The notes: generated from the letters alone by a model not told the origin. Positions 43,193-52,800 are shown, counted from the stretch's first letter. The stretch is 64,000 nt of DNA from Rhizobium sp. BK418 (GCF_004341105.1 NZ_SLZK01000004.1:310001-374000), one strand, 5' to 3'. Translations and numbers: made by a program.

Positions 43193-44203
43193 ATGCTGAG
43201 ATTTGCCGTCGTCGGGATCGACCATGGGCACACGTTCGATCATGTGAAGGGATTGCTGGCCTCAGACGCCGAATTCGTCGGCTACTGTCCGCAGACCACG
43301 GTACCTGCGATCCGCGAGATGTTCGAGAAGACCTATCCGGATGCACCGCAGATTGACCGGGAAAAGATCTTCGCCGATCCCTCGATCGACGTGATCTGCA
43401 TTGCCGCCGTTCCGCGCGACCGCGCCGGACTTGCCGTTCGCGCCATGAAGGCGGGCAAGGATGTCATGACCGACAAACCGGGTGTGACGACTTTTGCTCA
43501 GCTTGAAGAAGTTAAGCGCACTGTTGCTGAAACCGGCAAGATATTCTCCATCTGCTTTTCCGAGCGCCATTGCGTGCGCTCCGCCGTCAAGGCCGGTAAG
43601 CTGGTGAAAGAAGGAGCGATCGGCAAGGTCATCCAGACACTTGGGATGGGGCCGCACCGGCTGCAGCTGCCGACACGTCCGGACTGGTTCTTCGACCCGG
43701 AAGCTTTTGGCGGCATCATCGTCGATATCGCCTCACACCAGGTCGATCAGTTCCTGTTCTACACGGGCTCGACGACGGGTGAGGTGGTCGCAAGCTCGGT
43801 CGGCAATTTCGGCATGCCGGAAAAGCCAGCCTTCCAGGATTTCGGCGAAGTGCTGCTGCGCTCAGACAAGGGAACCGGCTATATCCGTGTCGACTGGTTT
43901 ACACCGGAGGCGCTGCCGACATGGGGCGACGGTCGTCTGACCATCCTCGGTACTGAGGGCTACATCGAGCTGCGTAAATATATCGATATCGCCGGGCGTC
44001 CGGGAAAGGACCACCTCTTCCTCGTCAACGGCAAGGAGATGACGCATATCGATTGCAGCAGCGAAAAGCTTGACTATTTCGATGCTTTCGCTGCGGATGT
44101 GCGCGACCGCAGCGAAACGGCGATGACGCAGGATCATGTCTACGAAGTTTGCCGTCTCTCGCTCGAGGCCCAGACAAAAGCTGCCCGTATAGGCACCCGC
44201 TGA
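43193..44203 (+). CDS. Gfo/Idh/MocA-family oxidoreductase
   Basis: A 336-residue NAD(P)-dependent dehydrogenase. The Rossmann start is unusual: FAVVGIDHGHTFDHV instead of the common GxGxxG, with a His pair; this resembles the Gfo/Idh subgroup that begins GIDHGH. DKPGVTTFAQLEE corresponds to the EKP catalytic-Lys motif, and the C-terminal half has the expected DIASHQVDQF. Substrate probably a sugar, sugar acid or inositol. ATG 43193 with GGGAGGA is chosen over a TTG at 43127. Confidence 0.82.
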   Translation: MLRFAVVGIDHGHTFDHVKGLLASDAEFVGYCPQTTVPAIREMFEKTYPDAPQIDREKIFADPSIDVICIAAVPRDRAGLAVRAMKAGKDVMTDKPGVTTFAQLEEVKRTVAETGKIFSICFSERHCVRSAVKAGKLVKEGAIGKVIQTLGMGPHRLQLPTRPDWFFDPEAFGGIIVDIASHQVDQFLFYTGSTTGEVVASSVGNFGMPEKPAFQDFGEVLLRSDKGTGYIRVDWFTPEALPTWGDGRLTILGTEGYIELRKYIDIAGRPGKDHLFLVNGKEMTHIDCSSEKLDYFDAFAADVRDRSETAMTQDHVYEVCRLSLEAQTKAARIGTR

Positions 44204-44213
44204 GGAAAACATC

Positions 44214-45311
44214 ATGACACGGAAATTGCGCGTCGGCGTCCTCGGTGCGGGCATTGCCGCACGGCATCTGACAGGCTTCGGCTGGAACAACGATCTCTTC
44301 GAGGTTCCTGTTCTCTGCTCTCTCGACGCAGATCGCGGCCAGCCGCTTTGCGAGGAGCACACGATTCCCGAATATACGCAGGATGCGGATTCGCTCTTTG
44401 CACGTGACGATCTCGATATCATCGACATCGCCACGCCTCCGAGTTCACATTTCGAGCTTTGCAAGAAGGCTATCGAAAGCGGAAAGCACGTGATCTGCGA
44501 AAAGCCGCTCTTCGGTTCGATTGCCGAAGTCGATGAAATGGCAAAGATTCTTGCGCGTTCGAACGGCCGTAAGCTGATGCCGATTTTTCAGTATCGCTAT
44601 GGCAGTGGTCTGCAGAAGCTGAAACTGTTGATCGAGCGCGGCCTTGCCGGCAAGCCGTTCCTCACGACCATCGAAACGCATTGGTGGCGCGGTCCCGATT
44701 ACTATGCCGTGCCGTGGCGCGGCAAATGGGCGACAGAGCTCGGCGGCGGCCTGCTCGGTCATGCGATCCACGCCCATGACATGCTGAATTACGTGCATGG
44801 TCCCTGTGCTGAGGTATTTTCCTACGGCGCGACGCTCGTCAACCCGATCGAGGTTGAGGACACGGCCGCGCTGTCGGTGAAGATGAAGAACGGTTCGCTC
44901 GCCACGCTCTCCATGACGCTCGGTTCCCGCAAGGAAATCTCGAGGCTGCGCTTCTGCTTCAGCGATCTCGTCGCCGAAAGCATTCTGGAGCCCTATACGA
45001 TGGGTCGCGACCCCTGGAGCTTCATCGCCGGAACGGAGGAACATCAGAACCGCATCGACGCGGTACTGGCGGATTTTCAGGTAAAGGAAGATGGCTATAC
45101 ACGGCAGTTCGAACTCTTCCATCGGGCGATCACCGAGGATAGCGATCCGCCGGTAACCCTGCAGGATGCGCGCAATTCGCTGGAACTGGTAACTGCCGCC
45201 TATCATTCGCAGCGAACTGGCCGGCCGACGCCGATGCCGATTACGGCGGACCATCCGCTCTACCATTCCTGGCTGCCGGAGGAAGGGCTGCGCTTGGGAG
45301 CCGCGACCTAA
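44214..45311 (+). CDS. Gfo/Idh/MocA-family oxidoreductase
   Basis: A 365-residue dehydrogenase. Nucleotide-binding VGVLGAGIAARH near 7-18, catalytic Lys motif CEKPLFGSIAEVDEM near 95-109, and GGGLLGHAIHAHDML with the conserved His residues of the substrate site. The two consecutive oxidoreductases are not close copies of each other. The gene follows the first by 10 bp with GAGGAAAAC before the ATG. Probably oxidises a sugar or cyclitol; ligand unknown. Confidence 0.85.
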   Translation: MTRKLRVGVLGAGIAARHLTGFGWNNDLFEVPVLCSLDADRGQPLCEEHTIPEYTQDADSLFARDDLDIIDIATPPSSHFELCKKAIESGKHVICEKPLFGSIAEVDEMAKILARSNGRKLMPIFQYRYGSGLQKLKLLIERGLAGKPFLTTIETHWWRGPDYYAVPWRGKWATELGGGLLGHAIHAHDMLNYVHGPCAEVFSYGATLVNPIEVEDTAALSVKMKNGSLATLSMTLGSRKEISRLRFCFSDLVAESILEPYTMGRDPWSFIAGTEEHQNRIDAVLADFQVKEDGYTRQFELFHRAITEDSDPPVTLQDARNSLELVTAAYHSQRTGRPTPMPITADHPLYHSWLPEEGLRLGAAT

Positions 45312-45321
45312 AGAGAATGCG

Positions 45322-45732
45322 ATGCTGAAATCATTCGAACATATCGGAATGACGGTTAGCAACATGGACCGCGCGGTCGCATTCTATTGCGGTCTGCTCG
45401 GACTGAAATTGCATCTGCGCAAGCAGATGCCTGACGGCATGCAGGTCGCCTTCCTCGATGCAGGTGGTGGCATGCTGGAAGTGTTTGCGCCGCCCGGCGG
45501 GGCTACAAGAGCCAAAGACGTTCCGGATGGAACCGCTGGAGTAAAGCACATAACTTTTCACTTCGAGAATATTGAAGAGATTTTCGCGCGGCTGGAAGAA
45601 GCCGGTGTCGAGATCAAGGAACGGCCGCGTTTTGCCGTCCATTCAGAGATGCTGCACAGAATTGCCTTTGTCCGTGACCCAGACGGCATTGTCGTCGAGC
45701 TTGCGGAGCGGTCCCGAAACCGTCTTTCCTGA
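45322..45732 (+). CDS. VOC-family (glyoxalase/dioxygenase-like) protein
   Basis: A 136-residue single-chain vicinal-oxygen-chelate protein: FEHIGMTVSNMDRAVAFYCGLLGL at the start with a metal His, GVKHITFHFENIEEI with a second, and VRDPDGIVVELAE with the metal Glu. Members include lactoylglutathione lyases, epimerases and dioxygenases. It is the last gene of the oxidoreductase operon (11 bp after the second dehydrogenase) and is followed by a terminator. It may be an epimerase or isomerase of the same pathway. Confidence 0.83.
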   Translation: MLKSFEHIGMTVSNMDRAVAFYCGLLGLKLHLRKQMPDGMQVAFLDAGGGMLEVFAPPGGATRAKDVPDGTAGVKHITFHFENIEEIFARLEEAGVEIKERPRFAVHSEMLHRIAFVRDPDGIVVELAERSRNRLS

Positions 45733-45761
45733 TGGCCGTATGCCGATGATCTAAAGAATAA

Positions 45762-45793
45762 GGGCGCGGCTTGAACCGCGCCCTCGACTTTTT
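45762..45793. terminator. Terminator between VOC gene and cydX
   Basis: Perfect 8-bp stem GGGCGCGG / CCGCGCCC, 6-nt loop, then TCGAC and TTTTT. It ends the plus-strand operon. The T-run coincides with the cydX stop codon (TTA at 45792-45794 on this strand), and on the minus strand the hairpin follows cydX directly, so it may serve both directions. Confidence 0.8.
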
Positions 45794-45914
45794 ATCGGCG
45801 TTCCCCTGAAGCCTTTTTCTTCGCTTCGTCATCCGCTAGCTCGTACCACATGGCATTGAGAACGGCGAATGAGGCCGCTAGCGGAAACCCGAGCATCCAT
45901 GCGAAATACCACAT
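45792..45914 (-). CDS. cydX: Cytochrome bd small subunit CydX
   Basis: A 40-residue protein read directly from the sequence, beginning MWYFAWMLGFPLAASFAVLN and ending KKKASGERR. The single membrane helix with the MWYFAW start and the conserved Glu of the AMWYELADDE segment are the CydX/YbgT signature. It stabilises the CydAB quinol oxidase in the inner membrane. ATG 45914 has GGGGACGAG upstream, 12 bp after the cydB stop, so it is cotranscribed as the last gene of the operon. Confidence 0.9.
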   Translation of the reverse strand: MWYFAWMLGFPLAASFAVLNAMWYELADDEAKKKASGERR

Positions 45915-45926
45915 CGTCTCGTCCCC

Positions 45927-47081
45927 TTAATAAGCGTGGCTGTTCTTGTCGGTGACGCTCTTCTCGTCGATCTTGCCCCATAGCACCTTGTAGACCCAGG
46001 CGGTGTAGGCAAAGATGATCGGCAGGAAGATGACCGTGGCCACCAGCATGATGAACAGAGTCAGGTGGCTCGACGATGAATCCCAGACCGTCAGGCTCGA
46101 CCTCGGGTCGAGTGAAGAAGGCAGGATGAACGGGAACATCGACAGACCGACCGTCGAGATAATGCCTGTTATCGAGATATTGCTGAAGAGCAGGGTCATG
46201 ATCTCCCGGCGCGCCTGCATGGTGAGGAAGGCAGCTGCCGCAGCCAGCAGTCCAAGGATCGGAGCGATGAGCATCCAGGGGTGGGCGCCGTAATTGGCAA
46301 GCCATGCACCGCTTTCCAGTGTCACTGTTTTCAAAAGCGGGTTTGATGGGCCGATCGGGCTGATATCGCTGGTGATGCGATAGCCATCGAGGCCCATCCA
46401 CAGGAACAGGCCGCCGAGAGCAAAGAGCAGGACGACGGCTAGCGCTGCGATGCTGCCAAAGCGACGTGCTCGTTCGGCTACTGGTCCCGTTGTCTTCAGC
46501 ACCAGCCACGCGCTGCCATGCATCATAAGCATTGCAACGGATAGCAGACCGCAGAGCAGGGCATAGGGGTTCAGAAGTGCGAAGAACGAGCCCTCATAGA
46601 AGATCCGCATGTCGTCGGCGAAGCGGAAGGGTACGCCCTCCAGCACATTGCCGACGGCCACACCGAAGATCAGCGACGGCACGAATCCGCCGATGAAAAG
46701 CGCCCAGTCCCAGCCGGCCCTCCAACGTGCGCTGTCGCGCTTGGAGCGGTACTTGAAGCCGACCGGGCGAAGGATGAGCGCGAAAAGGATCGCAAACATC
46801 GCCAGATAAAAGCCCGAGAAGGAGACCGCATAGAGCGGCGGCCAGGCGGCAAATATGGCGCCACCGGCAAGGATGAGCCACACTTGGTTGCCCTCCCAGG
46901 TGGCGCCGATCGCGTTGATGGCGACGCGGCGTTCCGCATCGGTCTTGGCAACAAAAGGCAACAGCGTTCCGACGCCGAGGTCGAAGCCGTCGGTGGTGGC
47001 GAAGGCGATCAGCAGCACGCCGAGCAGCACCCACCAGATGATACGCAAGGTTTCATAGTCTATGAGTTCGTGAAGGATCAT
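45927..47081 (-). CDS. cydB: Cytochrome bd quinol oxidase subunit II (CydB)
   Basis: A 384-residue integral membrane protein with about nine segments. Typical features are the start LRIIWWVLLGVLLIAFATTDGFDLGVG, GATWEGNQVWLILAGGAIFAAWPPLYA and the FSGFYLAM segment. It pairs with CydA. It starts 6 bp after the cydA stop. Confidence 0.95.
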   Translation of the reverse strand: MILHELIDYETLRIIWWVLLGVLLIAFATTDGFDLGVGTLLPFVAKTDAERRVAINAIGATWEGNQVWLILAGGAIFAAWPPLYAVSFSGFYLAMFAILFALILRPVGFKYRSKRDSARWRAGWDWALFIGGFVPSLIFGVAVGNVLEGVPFRFADDMRIFYEGSFFALLNPYALLCGLLSVAMLMMHGSAWLVLKTTGPVAERARRFGSIAALAVVLLFALGGLFLWMGLDGYRITSDISPIGPSNPLLKTVTLESGAWLANYGAHPWMLIAPILGLLAAAAAFLTMQARREIMTLLFSNISITGIISTVGLSMFPFILPSSLDPRSSLTVWDSSSSHLTLFIMLVATVIFLPIIFAYTAWVYKVLWGKIDEKSVTDKNSHAY

Positions 47082-47087
47082 GACTGG

Positions 47088-48668
47088 TCACTCCGCGGCG
47101 TGAACGAGGGTTTCAGAAATGAGTTTGGCCTCCGGCTCATGGTCCGGCTCCGGCCCCTGGCGGATCGCTTTGAGCATCAGGCTCATCTCGACGATGATCA
47201 GTGTGGTGTAGAGCGCGGCAAAGCCGATGATCGTCAGCAGAACCGCCGAGGCCCCGTGATTGGAGACGGCGACCGCCGTCGGCAGAACGCCTTCGATCAC
47301 CCAGGGCTGGCGGCCGATCTCGGCGACTACCCAGCCGGCCTCGATGGCGATCCAGGGCAACGGTATGGCGAATACCGCGACGCGCAGCAAAAGCGGATAC
47401 TTATCCAGATGCCGGCGGGCCGATAGCCAGAAGAAAGCTGCCGTGAGCACGATGAAGAACATGCCGAGACCAACCATGATGCGGAACGACCAGAAGAGCG
47501 TCGGCACATGCGGAATGGTGTCGCGTGCGGCCTGCGTGATCTGTTCGTCGGTTGCCTGACGCGGATCGTCGACATAGCGCTTCAGGAGCAGAGCATAGCC
47601 AAGGTCGTGACCAAGGTCCTCGAAGGAGGTGCGGACTTCCTGGGCAACTTGATCCAGGGTCGGTGCAGAGCGGATCTGCGTCAGTGCATCGTAGGCCTTG
47701 ATGCCATCGCGGATGCGGGTCTCGGCCTGCTGTTCCAGCTTGTCAATGCCCGGTATCTCCGTCGTCAGCGAGCGTGTACCGATGAGCCCCATCACCCATG
47801 GGATACGCACGGCGAAATGCGTCTCGCGGGCTTGCTGATCCGGGAATCCGAAGGCGGTGAAGGGAGCCGGAGCCGGCTCGGTTCCCCACATGGCTTCGAT
47901 CGCGGCAAGCTTCATCTTCTGGTTTTCGGTTGCCAGATAACCGCTTTCGTCGCCGAGCACGACCACTGAGAGCGCCGAAGCGAGACCGAAGGATGCGGCA
48001 ACCGTCATTGATCGCTTGGCAAGTTCAATATGCCGGCCCTTCAGCATGTACCAGGCCGAAACGCCCAGCACGAAGATCGAGGCACAGACATAACCGGCTG
48101 AAACCGTATGGACGAACTTCGCCTGGGCGACCGGGTTGAAGACGACGTCGAAGAAGCTTGTTATCTCCATCCGCATCGTCTGCGGGTTGAGCGCGGAACC
48201 GACGGGATTCTGCATCCAGCCATTGGCGACGAGAATCCAGAGTGCCGAGAAATTGGAACCAATCGCGACGGCCCAGGTAGCGATGAGATGGCCAACCTTC
48301 GACAGCTTGTCCCAGCCGAAGAAGAAGAGACCGACGAAAGTCGCTTCGAGGAAGAAGGCCATCAGGCCTTCGATCGCAAGCGGCGCGCCAAAGATGTCGC
48401 CAACATAGTAGCTGTAATAGCTCCAGTTCATGCCGAACTGGAATTCCATCACGATGCCGGTTGCGACACCGAGCACGAAGTTGATACCAAAAAGAGTGCC
48501 CCAGAATTTCGTCATTTGCCGCCAGATCTGGCGGCCGGTCATGACATAGGTTGTCTCCATGATGGCGAGCAGCACGGAAAGGCCGAGTGTCAGGGGCACG
48601 AACAGGAAGTGATAAAGCGCGGTCAGCGCAAATTGGAAGCGCGATAGCGCTACGATGTCTAGTTCCAT
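47088..48668 (-). CDS. cydA: Cytochrome bd quinol oxidase subunit I (CydA)
   Basis: A 526-residue membrane protein. The heme b595 ligand His20 is in LTALYHFLFVPLTLG, the b558 His in KFVHTVSAGYV (about 190), and the quinol loop includes GYLATENQKMKLAAIEAMW; GRQPWVIEGVLPTA is the canonical subunit I motif. Its length and loop match the long Q-loop, Escherichia-type oxidase. It reduces oxygen to water with quinol at high oxygen affinity, useful in microaerobic or symbiotic growth. Confidence 0.96.
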   Translation of the reverse strand: MELDIVALSRFQFALTALYHFLFVPLTLGLSVLLAIMETTYVMTGRQIWRQMTKFWGTLFGINFVLGVATGIVMEFQFGMNWSYYSYYVGDIFGAPLAIEGLMAFFLEATFVGLFFFGWDKLSKVGHLIATWAVAIGSNFSALWILVANGWMQNPVGSALNPQTMRMEITSFFDVVFNPVAQAKFVHTVSAGYVCASIFVLGVSAWYMLKGRHIELAKRSMTVAASFGLASALSVVVLGDESGYLATENQKMKLAAIEAMWGTEPAPAPFTAFGFPDQQARETHFAVRIPWVMGLIGTRSLTTEIPGIDKLEQQAETRIRDGIKAYDALTQIRSAPTLDQVAQEVRTSFEDLGHDLGYALLLKRYVDDPRQATDEQITQAARDTIPHVPTLFWSFRIMVGLGMFFIVLTAAFFWLSARRHLDKYPLLLRVAVFAIPLPWIAIEAGWVVAEIGRQPWVIEGVLPTAVAVSNHGASAVLLTIIGFAALYTTLIIVEMSLMLKAIRQGPEPDHEPEAKLISETLVHAAE

Positions 48669-48743
48669 TGTCTTTCTCCCACGGTCCCACGGGGTATCAA
48701 GAGTTCCGCATGGCCGGCTGGCCCTGCGGGCATGCCTGTTCGC

Positions 48744-50435
48744 TCAATCCGGCCGAAGCTGATCGAGCGCCTTTTCGAACGCCGCCTCTCCACGGCGCGA
48801 AAATTCTGTGATGCGGCCATTCGCGATGATCGCAATGCGGTCTGCGAGCGCCGCTTCGCGGCGAATATGCGTGGCAATGACGAGCGCGCGACCTTCGGCG
48901 CTCAACGCGAGGCGGTGCAGCACGTCGCGCGCGGTGCGGCCATCAAGCCCCTCGGTCGGCTCATCGAGCAGCCAGAGTGGTGTGTCGCGCAGAAAGAGAC
49001 GGGCGAGTGCCAGCCTCCGCGACTGGCCGCCGGAGAGCCCCATGCCACCTTCGCCGAGTGGCGTATCGAGGCCTGAGGGTAGCGCATCGACATCGGCAAG
49101 CAGACCGGCAGCATCGAGCGCCTCGCGCAGCCGATCGTCATCGGCACCGGGAGCGGCAAGCAGCAGGTTGCCTCGCAGCGTATCCTGGAAAAGTTCGGTA
49201 CGTTGCGTGAGCAAGGTCGCGTCGAGCGCTGCCGCAATGCCGTCAGCCGACGGCAATTCGCCAGCCAGCAGCGACAGTAGCGTCGATTTACCTGCGCCGC
49301 TCCTGCCAATGATGGCGATATGCTCGCCGCGGCGCAGTTCGAGCGATACATTTCGCAATGCTGGCAGCGCAGCGCCGTCATGGGCGACGGTGATATTCTG
49401 GAGCGCAAAGGCAAGCTCATGCGCCGGAGCCATCGGTGCGAAATCGGCTTCAGCGGCCGAAAGACGTGGCCCGATGCGTTTGGCTGCCAGTATCGTCCTG
49501 CCGAATTCCATGGCCCCACGACGCAATGCGGCAAAGGGTTCCGTTGCCGCAAAGACGACGAGCAGGCCGAGTGCCGCGACGGGCGCGGTGATCGCGCCGA
49601 ACTGCATCAGTACGGCAACGGTCAGCAGCGCCGCGACTAGCAGCACAGTAGAGAAAAGACCGAAGCCGAAGCTCACGCCGGTCTCGATACGATTCAGCCA
49701 GTCGTCGGCCTTTGCGGTATAAGTGTCGGCAGCGGCGATTGCCTGCTGCTGCGCCGCAAGCCGGTTTGCCATGAGAAGGTCGGTCTGTCCGGCGACGAGA
49801 TCGATAGTCCGCGAGCGGATGGTTTCGACGCCGTAGGCGCGGCGGCGCGCCGGCTTCACCGCCAGCCGACCGGCAGCGAGTGGCAGGCCAAGCCCTGTCA
49901 AAATGAGACTGAGGCCGAAAAGCAGACCGAATAGCGGATGCATCAGCCCGAGCGTGAGACTGGCGACGAGCGCTGCGCCGACTGCCACAGTTGCCGGCAC
50001 AAGAACGCGCAGATAGAGCGAATCCAACGCATCGATATCGGCGGTCAACCGGAAGAGTAGCCGGGCTGGGCGATTGAGTAGCGCGCGCGCTGCGCCGGCA
50101 GAGGCCCAGCAACGGAATAGACGCTCGCGCAAGGCGGCAAGCACGGCAAGCGTCGCATTATGGGTCGTCAGTCTTTCGCCATAGCGTGCAGCCGTGCGCA
50201 GGATCGCAAGGAATCGGATGCCCGCCGACGGCGCGAAGACATCAAAAGTCGCGGCAACGGTGACGGAAAGACCTGCGAGCGCGGTCGCCGTGATGAACCA
50301 TCCCGAAAGGCCAAGCAGGGCAATGCCCGCTGCAACGGTCGCGGCTGATAGTGCGCCGCCGAGCAACAATTCCTTTCGCCGAGTTTGAATGAACAGGCGC
50401 AGAACCGGCTTGAGGTCCTTGAACAAGATGATCAT
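48744..50435 (-). CDS. cydC: Heterodimeric ABC exporter subunit CydC
   Basis: A 563-residue fused membrane-ATPase protein. Six membrane segments in the first 310 residues, then the nucleotide-binding domain with GRSGAGKST (Walker A), LSGGQSRRLALAR (signature) and LWLLDEPTEGLD. With CydD it exports glutathione/cysteine or handles heme, needed for cytochrome bd assembly. Its start overlaps the cydD stop by 4 bp; 75 bp separate it from cydA. Confidence 0.94.
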   Translation of the reverse strand: MIILFKDLKPVLRLFIQTRRKELLLGGALSAATVAAGIALLGLSGWFITATALAGLSVTVAATFDVFAPSAGIRFLAILRTAARYGERLTTHNATLAVLAALRERLFRCWASAGAARALLNRPARLLFRLTADIDALDSLYLRVLVPATVAVGAALVASLTLGLMHPLFGLLFGLSLILTGLGLPLAAGRLAVKPARRRAYGVETIRSRTIDLVAGQTDLLMANRLAAQQQAIAAADTYTAKADDWLNRIETGVSFGFGLFSTVLLVAALLTVAVLMQFGAITAPVAALGLLVVFAATEPFAALRRGAMEFGRTILAAKRIGPRLSAAEADFAPMAPAHELAFALQNITVAHDGAALPALRNVSLELRRGEHIAIIGRSGAGKSTLLSLLAGELPSADGIAAALDATLLTQRTELFQDTLRGNLLLAAPGADDDRLREALDAAGLLADVDALPSGLDTPLGEGGMGLSGGQSRRLALARLFLRDTPLWLLDEPTEGLDGRTARDVLHRLALSAEGRALVIATHIRREAALADRIAIIANGRITEFSRRGEAAFEKALDQLRPD

Positions 50436-52138
50436 TCGGCGGCCTCCCGAAGATGTTCCGCATCGAGGCGGATGGTGCGGTTCATCCGCGCGGCCAGAAG
50501 AGGATCGTGCGTAGCGACGATCAGCGTGCGCCCGATCGCAAGAGCAAGCAGGCTTTCGGTGATTCCGGCTGCCGTCTCGGCATCGAGGTGAGCAGTAGGC
50601 TCATCAGCAAGGATGATGTGGATCTCGGGGTCGCAGGCTGCTCTCGCGATCGCAAGCCGCAGCGCCTCGCCACCGGAAAGGCCGATGCCGCCTTCCCCGA
50701 GCGGGCGATGGCCATAGGCCTTCGCAACGCCACCAAGCCTGGCGAGATCGAGCGCCTCGGAGATATCTGTCTTCGTAACGCCCGGTCGGCCCAGCTTAAT
50801 ATTGCCTGCAAGGGTGCCCGCGAAAATATGCGGCTTCTGGCCGATCCAGGCCATCCTGCTGCGATCTGCGGCTGCCCCGCCGATCAGAACGCGGCCCTCG
50901 TTACAGGGCGCCAGCCCGGCGATCAGCGACAGCAATGTCGATTTGCCGCTGCCGCTGGCGCCGAGCAGCGCCACATGTTCGCCGGCGAGGATGGCAAGGC
51001 TAAAACCATCGAGAACGGGCTGATGGTCGGGCCGATAGCGGAACCCGATATTTTCAAGACGGATATCGAAGTTTGCGGCCGCAGCCGGGTCCGGCGCACG
51101 TTTATCATTGGGGAGTGCCATGCCTCCGGCAGCCAGCCCCTCCAGCGCCTTCAGCGCGGCTTCGCCCGAAGCGCGGTCGTGCCAGACGGTGGAGAGTTCA
51201 CGCAGCGGCTCGAAGAAGGCAGGTGCGAGGAGCAGAATGAACAGGCCTTGCGAGAGGTCAAGGCCGCCGGACCAGGCGCCGAAACGGATTTCTCCGAGCA
51301 AGCTGAAGCCGACATAGACCGCGGTCATCGCCACGCCGAGCGCTGAGAAGAGTTCGAGCACGGCCGACGACAGGAAAGCGATCTTCAGCACCGCCATGGT
51401 ACGCGTACGCAGCGCTTCCGCTTCCGCGCGAAGTCTCAGCGCTGTGGCATCGACCGCATTGAGCGAGCGGATTGTCGCAAGACCGCGCAGTCGGTCGAGC
51501 AGGAAAGCGTTGAGGCCGCCGGTTGCGACAAGCTGCTTTTCGCTCGCAGCCTGCGCACGCCAGCCAATCAGCGCCACGAAGATCGGAATGAGTGGTGCTG
51601 AAAACAGCAGCACGAGCGCGGCAATCCAGGAGATCGGAAAAATGGAGGCCAGGATGACGAGCGGCACCAGGCTCGCCTTCATCCGCGCCGGCTGGAAACG
51701 GGAGAGGTAAGGAACGATCAATTCGGCCTGTTCGCCGAGCACGCTGGCGGCTTCGCCGGAAGCAGGCCGGCTGGCGTCAACAGGCGAGAGGCGGGCAAGC
51801 AGTTCTGCTGCCGCAGCGCGCTTCTCACTGAGTTCGACTCGCGCCGTGCGGAAGGCAAGGCGGCCGCCGGCCGCATCGAGACAGCTTTTGACGATACCGA
51901 GTAGCAGGATGAAGACGGCTGGCCAGAGGATATCTGCAAGGCTTCGGCCATTGGCGAGCCCGCCGATGGACCAGGCGAGCAGGCCGGCCTGTGGGATCCA
52001 GAGAGCAGCCGCTAATGCCTGGAGCATCGCAGCGATGCGCAGGCGGCTTCTGGCCTTGGCCGGCTTGCGCGCCGCAGCCCGCTCGACAAGTGCCCTCAGC
52101 TCTTGCCGGTCTCTCGCGTCAAAGAAAGCACTGCCCAT
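50432..52138 (-). CDS. cydD: Heterodimeric ABC exporter subunit CydD
   Basis: A 568-residue partner of CydC with the same architecture: membrane domain, residues 40-320, and ATPase domain with GASGSGKST, LSGGEALRLAIAR and IILADEPTAHLD. The frame is open to 52180 inside the regulator gene; ATG 52138 (MGSAFFDARDRQ) lies 4 bp after the regulator stop and gives the usual length. Confidence 0.93.
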   Translation of the reverse strand: MGSAFFDARDRQELRALVERAAARKPAKARSRLRIAAMLQALAAALWIPQAGLLAWSIGGLANGRSLADILWPAVFILLLGIVKSCLDAAGGRLAFRTARVELSEKRAAAAELLARLSPVDASRPASGEAASVLGEQAELIVPYLSRFQPARMKASLVPLVILASIFPISWIAALVLLFSAPLIPIFVALIGWRAQAASEKQLVATGGLNAFLLDRLRGLATIRSLNAVDATALRLRAEAEALRTRTMAVLKIAFLSSAVLELFSALGVAMTAVYVGFSLLGEIRFGAWSGGLDLSQGLFILLLAPAFFEPLRELSTVWHDRASGEAALKALEGLAAGGMALPNDKRAPDPAAAANFDIRLENIGFRYRPDHQPVLDGFSLAILAGEHVALLGASGSGKSTLLSLIAGLAPCNEGRVLIGGAAADRSRMAWIGQKPHIFAGTLAGNIKLGRPGVTKTDISEALDLARLGGVAKAYGHRPLGEGGIGLSGGEALRLAIARAACDPEIHIILADEPTAHLDAETAAGITESLLALAIGRTLIVATHDPLLAARMNRTIRLDAEHLREAAE

Positions 52139-52142
52139 GGCG

Positions 52143-52724
52143 CTAGCTCTTGTTCGCAGGATTAGGACGGCGGCGGCCAAGCGAAACGACCCGGTCCTTG
52201 GCCTCCAGCAGCTTAGTCACCTTTGCACCTAAGGAGAGTAGCGTCGCAAGCCTTTCTGTTTCAAGTTGTTTTACGTCCTCGTACCAGTGCGTCAGCTGCT
52301 CGATGAGCGTGTGCATCTCGGCCATGCGCTCCTGCGCGTGACGTTCGGCCTCGCTTGCCGGGCGCTGCATGAGGATCTCGCGCAGCACAGACAGCGTCGG
52401 ATCGACCTCGCGCTTCTTGCGCTCTTCGGCAAGCGTTCTGAGAATGATCCAGACATCGTCGGGTGTGGTGAAGAAGTCGCGCCGGTCATCGGGCTTGTGG
52501 CGCAGCAGGACGAGATTCCAGGCCTGCAACTCGCGCAGGCTCATGGAGACATTCGAGCGTGATATGCCAAGCGCATCGACGATCTCCTCGGCGCAGAGCG
52601 GCGAAGGCGAGACGTAGAGCAGGGCATAGATCTGGCCGACTGTTCGATTGATGCCCCAGCGGGAGCCCATTTCTCCGAAGTGCAGAACGAAGGACTGGAC
52701 GAGCGGCGGAAGGTTCATTGTCAT
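52143..52724 (-). CDS. GbsR/MarR-type regulator at the head of the cyd operon
   Basis: A 193-residue regulator with a winged helix-turn-helix (about residues 18-85: SRWGINRTVGQIYALLY, then ALGISRSNVSMSLREL) of the GbsR type, and a long C-terminal helical part probably forming a dimer coiled coil (MHTLIEQLTHWYEDVKQLETERL). It precedes cydD by 4 bp in the same direction, so it is the first gene of a regulator-cydDCABX operon. Start: MTM at 52724 or 52718. The longer frame to 52814 is rejected because it translates a perfect palindrome and the -10 box. Confidence 0.85.
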   Translation of the reverse strand: MTMNLPPLVQSFVLHFGEMGSRWGINRTVGQIYALLYVSPSPLCAEEIVDALGISRSNVSMSLRELQAWNLVLLRHKPDDRRDFFTTPDDVWIILRTLAEERKKREVDPTLSVLREILMQRPASEAERHAQERMAEMHTLIEQLTHWYEDVKQLETERLATLLSLGAKVTKLLEAKDRVVSLGRRRPNPANKS

Positions 52725-52740
52725 TTCCGTTGTGTCTGTG

Positions 52741-52760
52741 ATTTCAGAAATTTCTGAAAT
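52741..52760. promoter_or_regulatory. Perfect 20-bp palindrome at the cyd transcription start
   Basis: ATTTCAGAAATTTCTGAAAT reads identically on both strands. It lies directly downstream of the -10 box on the minus strand and 17 bp upstream of the regulator start, covering the expected transcription start. This placement is typical of an operator for repression, probably autoregulation by the GbsR-like protein. Confidence 0.75.
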
Positions 52761-52761
52761 T

Positions 52762-52791
52762 ATTATACAGACTTTCGCGCTCGTGCTGCAA
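52762..52791 (-). promoter_or_regulatory. Sigma70-type promoter of the cyd operon
   Basis: On the minus strand: TTGCAG (complement at 52786-52791), 18-bp spacer, TATAAT (complement at 52762-52767), a consensus -10. It reads into the regulator-cydDCABX operon. Confidence 0.65.
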
Positions 52792-52800
52792 TTGTCTGGC

